This document shows positions 21,001-32,500 of a stretch of 64,000 nucleotides of DNA, in pieces (position 1 is the first letter of the stretch; each line of letters opens with the position of its first letter). Location: NCBI RefSeq assembly GCF_036588685.1, contig NC_086375.1, forward strand, positions 36,416,566 to 36,480,565, read 5' to 3'. The notes below the pieces were generated by a model that saw only the letters and a list, made by a program, of their open reading frames with translations, ran no database searches and had not been told where the DNA came from. The position numbers and the translations under genes were made by a program. Origin of the DNA: Mytilus trossulus (lineage: Eukaryota > Mollusca > Bivalvia > Mytilida > Mytilidae).

Positions 21001-23539
21001 TGGCTGGACACGAATAATACAATTTAATGCATTTAACTTTAAGTTCAGAAAATTAAACACACTTATTTGGATTAGAAAAATGCACATTAAAATCCATGCA
21101 AGATTTTAATTTTCTGAAACATAAACTACACATAACTTTTATTTACTACTATCTGGGTCCAGTCAGGCATTAAAACTTTCCTAGACACATCGGTTTGTCT
21201 ATACCCAGAGTAAATTTTGTGGTGTAAACATGGCTATATTTTTCAAAACCATATGTCCCCATCTACGGATTATAAAAGATAGCCGTACGGTGACCTAAAG
21301 TTGTTAACATGATCGCCTTTTTTCACATGTAGATAGTTGTCTTATTTGCAATCATGCAGCAAATTCTTACTTTTATATTCAAAGTTAAAAGTCCCAACGA
21401 TTAAATCAATGAACTAGTGAATGACAGAAATTTAAAAAGAAATACACGACAAAGCAAAAAATATATTCTTGAGTATTTACAAATAGGTAGTATGATGGAT
21501 TGTCGCGATCTGATTCGTTGTCATTCCACAAGTGAAGTGGCCCAAAATGCTGATTTCTTCTGCACTCAAAGCGTTTACATGCTGACCATTTTTGTAATAA
21601 TCCAAGAAACGCTGGAATGCTTCTTTTTTCTGCAAAATAAACAGAGATTAGGTGGCACTGCAACAAGTGTGATACGATATATGTCCACGAGACAGACAAA
21701 TTTCAATATTTGGCGAACTTTTTGAATAATTTGAGTTAAACTGTTGTTATTTGAGAAGTATCGTATTGCACGAGTTTTTTGTTGTTGATAGAATATACCT
21801 CTCTAATGATTTTGATCCGTCCTGTTCAAAGTTGTTTTATTTGTATGTGACGTCATCAGACATGGTCGCATGATTTTAACTAGATAAAAGTATAGAAATA
21901 AGTTGTAGATGGTTTTTCGTTTACTTTTCTACATTGGTTAGAGGTATAGGGGGAGGGTTGAGATCTCACAAACATGTTTAACCCCGCCGCATTTTTTGCG
22001 CCTGTCCCAAGTCAGGAGCCTCTGGCCTTTGTTAGTCTTGTATTATTTTAATTTTAGTTTCTTGTGTACAATGTGGAAATTAGTATGGCGTTCATTATCA
22101 CTGAACTAGTATATATTTGTTTAGGGGCCAGATGAAGGACGCCTCCGGGTGCAGGAATTTCTCGCTACATTGAAGACCTGTTGGTGACCTTCTGCTGTTG
22201 TGTTTTTTTATTTGGTCGGGTTGTTGTCTCTTTGACACATTCCCCATTTCCATTCTCAATTTTATTTGTAAGATAAATCCTGATACTTGGAAAAACACAT
22301 TTGCGCGAACACATTACAAATATTTTGAATGATTATATTATAAGTGCATATGTACTAAGTGCAATTTAGGCATTTATGATCGAAACGACAGAGGATAAAA
22401 ATTCACACGATAACTGTATTATTTTTATGTATATGAAGTTTCAGTATACCTGAGCTTCCGTCCAACCATCTTGCTCTCCTAATACTTCCATTGCGTCAGC
22501 ATCAAGTTGTAGTGATTTGATTTCATCGATGGTCATTCCTTGAATGATAGCACCAGCAGACGATAATGTGTCTGAGGTCCATGTTCCAGGTTGTCCGAAT
22601 ACCTGAAGAAACAAGAATGTGTCCCCAGTTCATTGATGCCCCACTTGCACTATCATTTTCTATGTTCAATGGACCATGAAATTGGGCTAAAAACTCTAAT
22701 TTGGCATTAAAATTAGAAAAATCGTATCATAGGAAACATGTGTACTAAGTGTCAAGTTGATTAGACTTCAACTTCATAAAAAAACTACCTTGACCATGAA
22801 CATGAAGCGGGACAGACAGACGGACACACGGATGGACGCACGGACGAACGAATGGACTGACAGACCAGAAAATATAATGCTCCTCTACTATCGTAGATGG
22901 GGCATAAAAAACGGTAAAAACGAAATTCATTCTGAGACTCATATTTTCATCAAAGTCGATCACAATAATATACTTGTTTCAATTTTACAAATCTACTTCA
23001 TAATATGATACACAGAGAAAACTAAAGAAACATTAATTAACTGTATTCTTACAATAGGACAACATCTATTTCCACAGTTGTTACATTTTTGCCATTTGAT
23101 GAGGGATTTTTCCGTTTGGAATTTCCTTTAACGTTTGGTATCTTATTTTTTCTCCTTTTAGTAACTTCAGATTCTTTAATTCGTCATTGTGAAAAAAAGT
23201 ACTTTGTTGGTTTGAAATCCAATTAGTTTTAAATTCTTAAAAGATATGAAATAAGACTTTAAATGAGGATCATATACTTAGTCTGGCATACTAATATACC
23301 TTTTTCAAATGCTATTTTGTGTTTGATCGTTTACTTTTCAACTAAATAAATACTTACCGTTTGTTTTTGAAGTAAAGTTAAAATAGCTCTCTTCTGGTCA
23401 ATACTCCATGATGAAACGCCTCCAAGAATTTCAAGGCAATTTGTGATTTCTTCGTCTGGAATTGAACCTATGTCTTCAACAGTTAAAGCTATCACTCCAT
23501 CTCCAAGTTCCGCAAGCGCATCACACGTCAAGGTAAAGC
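18094..23539 (-). CDS. Exons 18-23: C-terminal mesothelin/stereocilin-like repeats
   Basis: Residues 920-1221 follow the furin-type site. Exon 18 (ALTVEDIGSIPDEEITNCLE...WSIDQKRAILTLL), exon 19 (FGQPGTWTSDTLSSAG...GMTIDEIKSLQLDAD), exon 20 (LSAEEISILGHFTCGMTTNQI), exons 21-22 (STWDTSTIQRVGTVIGGLKA, EDIRKLSEDHIDSINPDHI) and exon 23 (QLEALNPDQLSVLARIA) repeat the logic of a Trp-centred helix followed by a Gly-Leu-x2-Asp/Glu-Ile helix. That is the pattern I associate with stereocilin, otoancorin and mesothelin. Exon 23 ends AGTTTCG|gtaagt in phase 1, so at least one more exon is required. Confidence 0.7.
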
Positions 23540-26500
23540 CTGTACAGATAGTAAAAGATACTAACAACAAACAACAGCAAACTTTCCTTTACTTTTACTT
23601 TTAATGGATCAGGTATATCTATATGTGTTGTAATATATGTAACACAAATTTTAAAATTGAGGCACTGTGATAAAAACTCACAAAATGATACCCATCCTCT
23701 GGCAAAGACCATGTTTTGTAAAGATTATAAGATTGAAGAAATGTAATTAACTGGTTTGAAGAGTTGATGAATCGAGATGTTCTGGTCAGATGAACCTCAA
23801 AATATAAGTACATGTATATATGATTTAAATTGTAACAGGAATGTGTCCAAAGTACACGGATGCCCCACTCGCACTATCATTCTCCATGTTCAATGGACCG
23901 TGAAATTGGATAAAAAATATAACTCGGCATTACAATTAGAAAGAATCATAGGGAACATGTGTACTAAGTTTCAAGTTGATTGGACTTCAACTTCATCAAA
24001 AACTACCTTGACCAAAAACTTTAACCTGAAACATGCACTTTCATTTTCGTTGTTCAGTGGACCGTGAAATTGGGGTCAAAAGTTTAATTTGGCTTTAAAA
24101 TTAGAAAGATCATATCATAAGGAACATGTGTATTAAGTTTCAAGTTGATTGGACTTCAACTTCATCAAAAACTACCTTGACCAAAACTTTTAACCTGAAG
24201 CGGGACGGACGGACGACGAACGGACGCACAGACCAGAAAACATAATGCCCTTCTTTTATTATAGGTGGGGCATAAAAATATCATAACAATAAGGGTTTCA
24301 GTAGTTACGGATATGATATGGATACCTCCAAAATGATGCGCGAGAAAAGACCATACTTAGGAAAACCAAAATTAATCCGAATTTAAAAAACAAATTAGGA
24401 GGTGTACACTAGCATACTAATTAAGATAAATATTGCGCGAGAGTAAAATTGAACTTAGAATAGAGAATTGGAAGAAATTGCTTATTCAAACTTGGTACTC
24501 CCGTACAAATAAATCATTGGCAATTAACGGTCAATTTCTTTAGTAAAACATACCCCAATTTTTTTTCAGATCCACCATTTAAAATAATATAGGAGGTTCA
24601 CAATAAACCAAGTTCAAATATTTTTTGTTGTTGAAATATTAAATAGGTTGCTTCGGTGTCAATCGGCGTAAACAACATCATCAAATGTGATGAAATAATA
24701 GTACCATTGTGACATATGAAGTTTTCGCGTATAAGCACGAATTGAAAAGTCGTCTAGGGTATAATCTCATAAAGAATTGGTAAAAGTTAGAATGGAACCA
24801 TTTACTAAATTAAAAGGTGCGTAAGAAAGAATATAATAAGTTTTTGAATGAAAAATCTCAGGAATCCATTCGAGATGTAAACCAGAGATATTCATTTGTT
24901 ATGATATGAATTGGCAAAATCTCTGTTTTGAATGGTAACCACAGAAAATGTTCTGAACATATATAGGTGATATGAAAATAAATCTAATTCGAACTAGTTA
25001 TCCTAACTTGCTACGTTTTTTCGGTAGGTTATTTATAGCTTATATTACCTTAGTTGTATTTGGCAAAACTTTTAGGAATTTTGGTCCTCAATACTCTGCG
25101 ACTTCGTACTTTTTTTGGCCTTCTAAACTTTTTTGGATTCGAGCGTCACTGATGAGTCTTTTGTAGACGAAACGCGTGTCTGGCGTATATACTAAATTAA
25201 GTCCTAGTATCTATAATGAGTTTATTTACTACCACTGAGTCGATGCCACTGCTGGTGGAGATTTCTATCCCCGAGGGTACCAAAAGCTCAGTAGTCAACA
25301 CTTCGTGTGCTGATATGAATTGTCATTAATATGGTTATATTTATAAATTTACTGTTAAGAAATTTTTGATTTTTTTGAAAAACTAAGGCTTTTCTAACTC
25401 AGGCATAGATTACCTTAGTTGTATTTTGGCAAAACTTTTAGGAATTTTGGTGCTCAATGCTCTTCAACTTCGTACTTTATTTGGCCTTTTAAACTTTTTT
25501 GGATTGGAGCGTCACTGATGAGTCTTTTGTAGACGACACGCGCGTCTGACGTATATACTATATTCAGTCCTGATATCTATGATGAGTTTATTTGATTGAA
25601 ATCCATTTTTAAGGAGTTGTAAAATGTTCACCACAACCCACCACTTTACTATGAATTAGCAATGTGCATGGCTTTGTTATAGAAACTTCAGAACTGATTT
25701 TTAAAACCAATTCTTATATATATCCCCTATCAACGACGGTTGATGCCTCAACCACCAGATTATCAACTCGAGCTTGTATTATCAAACATGTTTTTTTGTA
25801 ATTTAAACTATTGTTGGAATAACGTTTACAAAAAACTCTACTGTACGCTTAAGTAATCTCGATTTCTAATTTCTTCCAAATTATCATTACAACATATTTT
25901 TTTTCTAATTTGCAATGTGACTATGTACAATGACCTTCTTCAACTGGATCATAAACCTCTGGTCATAGTTAATTACCTTACCTACAGATCTTTTCTTCCT
26001 ACTAGTACCATACAGTGAATCTTGAAGCATCTGATCTACAGATTTTAACAGTACACCGCTATAGTCGATTTCCGCCTCTTTCTCCATGGTCTTCTCCTCA
26101 TCTGTAAGATCTTTCTTAATTCCACGTGTCTTACGCTCTTGCATATTCTCGATTTCTTCTTTTCACTACTCTCTGTGATACATTCATTTGAGGTATACAG
26201 CATTTCCTGACAAAAAAGGGGGGTCTTTTTTACAGAATTTGATTTGGTCAAAGAAATGATTTATAAGCAAATCGTATAGCTCCTCATTTATTCAGGTACT
26301 CATACATCCAAAGATTTCATAATTGTAAAATAAACCGTGATCAAGATAAAGGAAAATCCAGAAAAAAAAGCTTATAGGGAACACCAAATTTCTAAAGTTG
26401 TTTTTATCTCACATGTTATACATTGCATAGCTGATATCAAAATTTTGTAGCTTAATTTAATCTGTTACATATTGACCTCAACATTCACCTTGTATAACCC

Positions 26501-29500
26501 GTTACTACTTTCTATCACATATTAAATGTAAAAGCTGTATAAAGTCAAACAAGTGTAAGTCTAGGATTAACCTCGAAACAATGAATTGCACATTTCAATG
26601 CCACCGCGCAATTTTTGTTGTTGTTGTTTATAATAGGGAACATTGAAAATGTAAAACTCTAATTTGAAGCTTTTTTAGTTGGTTATTCAACAGTGTTTTG
26701 AATGTTGATTAACATTGGGTGTGCATATTCAAAAAGAAGATAAAAACAAGCAAGGTTTCCAAGACACAGGTCTGTCATACTTGCCACACGTTAAAAATTA
26801 AATGACGAACTTTTGTGGTGTTTTTCAATAATTGAAACCGTTAAATACTGAAGACACTTTGACCTGTTACTACAGGGGAGATTTTAGAAAATGGATAAAT
26901 AAGTATCACCGCATATTGTCCGTGCAACTATTTACCGAACGAACCCTAATGAAATTAATTTGTAGATAAAAAAAAATAATCAAAGCGCTGTAAGCAGTGT
27001 AGGCAGTTAACCAAAAACCAAGGCAAACATAATTATGAAAACTGGCAATGTTGCTTCAACTTTTTTTTAAAGATTTAAAAGAACAAACATTAAACATTCA
27101 TATATAATTGTGCATTTATGTTCATTTAATGAATTAAACATTAAGGCAAATAATTCATATTTTATCAAGGTTTTCAATAGCAACGCACATGATCACTCTT
27201 TCATTTCGTTGGTATCAAAATCTTTTACAAGTTCTCAAAACATACACAAGAGGGTGTGGGTTGACCCTAGGGACTACCCCTATTTTTCATTTGAAATTTT
27301 TATATTGTCCCATACATGAATATATATGGTTTATGGGTGGGGATCTCGACCGTTATCAAGTTTTCAATCAGATGACTGCAGGAACTCCCCTATATTTCAT
27401 TTAATTTAGAGTTGGGGATCCCAACTGTTTCAAGTTCTTAAACATGAGGGGTAGGGTGACAACAGGGACTTCCCCTATATTTCATTTGAATTGTTATATT
27501 GTCTTATACATGAGTATATATGGTTAAGGGGTGATGATCTCGAATTTTTCCAAGTTCTCAAACATGAAGGTGTACAGTGACCATAGGGACCCCCTTTTAA
27601 TTTATTCAATTTGTAATATTGTCCCATACATAAATATATTTTGTTTAAGATTGTGGATCTCGACCGTTATAAATTCTAAAACATAAAGGGGTAGAGTGGC
27701 CCTACGAACCCCACCTATATTTCATATGATTTGTTATATTGTCCCATACATGAATATATATTGTTTAGGGATGGGGATCATGACCGTTACCAAGTTTAGG
27801 TCATTTTGGTTTCTTGTGGATAGTCGTCTCATTGGCAATCATACCACATCTTTTTTTTTATATAAGAAACTTCCAGCTATTTTAATTGACCTATCAAAAT
27901 TGAGAAGAAGAAAAAAATACCCCTTGAAATAGCAGTAATATGTTTAACTTGAAAAGCATTTAACATGCATTACCAACATTTATCACTGATAAAAAAATCT
28001 ATACTGTTTCCATGAACATATATATTGTTAGATAAACTGTTCCCAGCTGTCACTTGTATTGGATTTGACATTAAAATTGGTGTACAAAATATATTCTGCT
28101 TTTTCTTTCTTTTAAACAATTTTGGTTTTCTATTCTAGTGTTTATATTTATATACCATGCATAGCTGTATTTTGTCACCTGTCTGGATTTATTTAGTTGA
28201 TAGCCCCAAAACCCGGGATTACCCTTATCCGCTTCCGGAATCGGATCCGATATTGTAATCTCTCGGCAGCCATTTTGTTTACAATGTTGTTTTTGACAGA
28301 AAGTGAGATACGATTTTACTCGGATTTACACATTATTTATCGGCGATTTTCTGTATAAAGCTAGCGGTTGAACATATTGAACATTGCTGTCATGAATAGT
28401 AATGATGAAAATAAGTTTGAGATCGTTTTTTAGGAAACTTTGGTAAAAATGTTTGCAAAGTTATTTTTTTATTTTCTTTCAATGTCCGTCGGGCGTAGCT
28501 AGTAATTAAGTAGAAAGTCCGACTGCAAAAGTGGAAGGTCACAGACCGCGGACCACCGCTTATTTGAACCCCTGCGTCCAAATTAAAAAGATACGAAAAT
28601 TTCGTCTTCTAATTCAAAATTGCCGCCAACAGCGTGATCAGTGCAACTTATATACGTATTTGACTACGTATTGACGACAAACAATATTCCTACGAGTTTT
28701 GATATTTGGGAAATCTTAACTACTTGTCTTTAGAGATTTTCGGCGATTAAATATTTCATACATTTGTTCTTTGACATCTTAGCCAAAAGCTCAGGGGATA
28801 ATAAACTACATAAGGATTCCTAATGTGCTCTACTTCCTATGTGCAACTTCAAAACTTTTGGGAAAATCGACGATCATTTAAGGTTTTTCTGGTCATATTT
28901 ATTGTAATCCAGAATGAAAAGTATGATAAAACTGTCCAATAAGTTATAAATAATATAGTAGACAGCTAAATAATAACAATGGCATGTAAAGACAAAATTG
29001 AGGGAATCAACTGGAGCAATGGACCAGTTAAAACTCTTGGCATTTACTTTGGGCATTGTACGGAGGAATGTGATAAACTAAATTGGGAAAATAAGATTGA
29101 AAAGATGAATAAATTATTTTATTCTTGGCAAAAAAGAAATCTTACTATTTTTGGAAAAAATTTGATAATTAAAACATTAATTGTGCCCATTTTTACTTTT
29201 GTGGGATCTGCTTGCAGAGTTCCAGAGAAATTTTTAAAAGAAATAGAAAAAAGTTGTTTTAAATTTATTTGGGATAATAAACCAGATAAAGTAAAAAGAA
29301 ATTCAATTATTGGTCCATATGAAAAGGGGGGTTTGAATATGATAGATATCAGAAGTTATTTCACCGCTCTAAAAGCTATGTGGGTAAAAAGATTAGTAAA
29401 TGATTATGAAGGAGGTTGGACAATTATACCTCAACACTATTTTTATAATTTTGGGTCAAACTGGCTAGTGTTTCAAACAAACAGTGGGGGTAGGACAGAC

Positions 29501-32500
29501 GAAAGTATTGAAAACATCCTAGAATTTTATAAAGATATTATTAAATGTTGGAAATTAACTGGTGGAGGTCTAACAAAAAAACCAGAAACATTTACAGATA
29601 TAAGAAAACAAATATTATGGAACAATAAATTTATTAAATTTGAAAATAAAGCTATATTTTTAAAATATTGGATTAAAAGCGATCTTATTTATGTAAATGA
29701 TATCATAGATGAAAAAGGTTGTATTTCTCAAGACATAATTTTAAATAAACTAAAAAATAAATCAAACTGGATGGCTGAAATCAATTTAGTTAAGAAATCT
29801 ATACCAAAAGACTGGACAGCAATTTTAAAATCGGAAAATTCTATAAAAAGTATTGTTAAAATAAAAAGAAACCAATTTATATTGGATGGTTTACCTATAA
29901 AATTAGAAGCATTAACAAATAAACTTTTATATAAGTCTCTGATAAATAAAAAAAAATTGAACCAGCTATTGGACCCAAAAAATGGCTGCGTATATTTGAT
30001 ATAGATGATGTGTTATATCAAAACTATCTATATAAATTTTTATTCAAATATTTAAAAGAAAATAAACTTAGAATTTTTAGATGGAAATTACTACAACATA
30101 TTCTACCTACAAAGAAACTTTTATGCAGGTGGAAAATTGTAAACAATAGTTCTTGTAATTTGTGTACACAAGAAGAAGATTATGATCACTTCTTTATACT
30201 GTGTCCGTATTTAAAACTTTTTTGGAATAAAATAAATGAAGTTTTAAATAACAGTAGAATAACTTTTAAGGTAAAACTAAGACACTTAGTATTTGGATAT
30301 AAAACTTCTGAAGAAGAATATTTTGACCTAAACTATTTTTTAACAATTGTGGGCTTTTCAATTTATAAAGCCTACTACATATCTGATCAAAAGACAAAAA
30401 ATGTCAATGTTTACTCAATTTTTCGCAATGAGTTCAATAGAAGAGTATGTTTGAAAATTAAAAGTAATGTTTTAGCATTTATTAGAAAACATATTACGTG
30501 ATTAAGTGATATTATCTAATATATATATATATGATGTAAAAAATGTAATATGTATTTTGCAACTAATCACTACCCTGAGTGATTAGTGGATTGTAACAGG
30601 AAACATCAGGAGGAGCTTGGACTCCTGAATGATATTGTAACAAGCCAATATTTGAAATAAATATTTATTTATGTTGTTAAAAAAAACCAAAAACAATGGC
30701 ATGTATTTCAGCATTTATTGGTTAGCACACAAATCCAGGGCGCTCGCATAAGGCAGCTTAACTGCCTAAAAATAACACTTTATAATTTCATTTTGTCTAA
30801 AGCGCTTTTTGAATAATAAACATGTTTTATGTTTCAGTTAATCATATCTTCCCTGTCATTTTAATTCGGTAAATTGAAATTAATATATTTGTAATCGAAA
30901 TAAAAAATCTTTAAAAATATGTAGAATTCTGCTATTCAACACCACAATATAAATCTAGATGTTCAATCGGTCACTTTCGTTTTCTTATACTATATATATA
31001 CCATTTTATATGTATATCTACAGATGATTTTGCTTTAACAAGTGTGTTTATTAATGTAATTTAAATTTCCATGAGATTTACTATAAGGAATTGCCATGAA
31101 ATGTACTTACAAGTGGAATAGACTCCAGCAGCTCTTTTGACAAAGACTTGGTGCATGTACCTAAAGTACAAATATCTACTTCTGTGAAACTCGGCATAGA
31201 TGAACTGAAACATATTCAAAAGTGAGCATATCATTAAAAATTGTGGTTGAACATAAGGTATACAGTTCTACATCCATGCTCAAGAAAGTGAAATTTTCAT
31301 ATCTTCAATTAATTAGAAGGGCTATAAATCTGTCATCTCATGCTGATAAGGCGACCAATAATATTACTTAACAAACAGATGTTTGTAAAACACAAAATTG
31401 TTAAACTTTTAAAAAGTTTTAGAGAACACACAGGCACATGTGAGGTTGACCCCTCCCATTTTCCCTCTTTTTCTTTGTTTAATTTCTATTTTGGAAATAT
31501 TAGATGATGTTGTTTATCCTGACTTTCTGGAGAAAAAAAAATTTTGTAAAAAAAAATCAAAATCACATATAATGAAAAAAAGATACATTTCTGGATTGGC
31601 GTTGTGTATTTCATTTTTATCCTTTCTTTCAATAAATATCACCCACAAATTGAAAGAAAAACCATGTGGTATCTGTGAATATACATAATGTTATTGATTT
31701 GACAGTTTAATTTGAAATATAGCTTGTTTTCAGAGTTCCAGATTGAATTCTTACTTGGCAAATATGAAAAGAACAAATTAATTAATGCTTTAGAATTAGA
31801 ATCTATTGTAAAAATGTTCTTTCAGATACATATTATGCACAATTGCGTTAGTAAACTCACTTTATTGCTTCTGATTGCATGCCTGCTCTGATTAGGACGT
31901 TTTTATGTTCAGTGTTCCATGGACATTTTTCACACAGATCTTTCGCATACGTCTTAAAAGCATCTGCATCAATATTCATTATTTGGCTTCTTGACAACCC
32001 ACACATTAAAGTACCACATTTTTCGAATATTTCATTGGTTAGAACGCTTGGCTGAAAATTAAAATTGACCATTGAAAAATTATAAAACATAAAACAAAAT
32101 TATTTATGCTGTTTTCCAACTGTATCTGCTTATGTTTTCCGAGGTTGTTTTTTTATATTATTATATTCAAAAACACATAGGGAATACGTTAATTCCATCT
32201 CAACAACAACCAGGTTGATTCCATCACATTTTCTCTCGAAAAAAAACCTTGTATGAAAAAAGGAATATGCTAGTTAATATCTATTTGCTCTAAGTTTTTT
32301 TTTTATAGTAGAGGTTTTGATAGTTTCTATTGAATCCCGTCTTTTTGACTTTACCTTGGAGTTCTGTAATTTTGTCATGACTTTTTTATGTTATCTTCTT
32401 CATTGACATTTCAATATATCTGGATTCATAAATAATACTTTTTTTTACCAGATTTTAGTAGATTTTTGGATGAGACTAATTTCACTGCCCTCACAATAAC

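Larger units (their letters stand above)
25040..25600 (+). repeat. Tandem dimer of a ~366-bp hammerhead-bearing repeat (retrozyme-like)
   Basis: The block accttagttgtattt...ggcaaaacttttaggaattt recurs at about 25047 and 25412. The downstream block ggagcgtcactgatgagtct (first copy gagcgtcact...) and gtatatacta follows each. The two CTGATGA cores start at 25149 and 25515, exactly 366 bp apart. The unit is short, non-coding and tandem, with a ribozyme-like motif per unit, which is the layout known for retrozymes. It lies in intron 17 of the mesothelin-like gene on the opposite strand. Confidence 0.7.

Noticed and set aside
22757..23008. Plus-strand frame rich in Arg/Asp/Thr
   Set aside because: Translation of the GACA/GGAC run of a dispersed repeat; the same is true of 60869-61054.
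26045..26251. Alternative minus-strand frame over exon 17 ending in a stop
   Set aside because: Its 5' part is real exon sequence but its 3' part is out of frame with the next exon. The 33-nt gtaaga...ttacag stretch is too short to be an intron and does not mend the frame.
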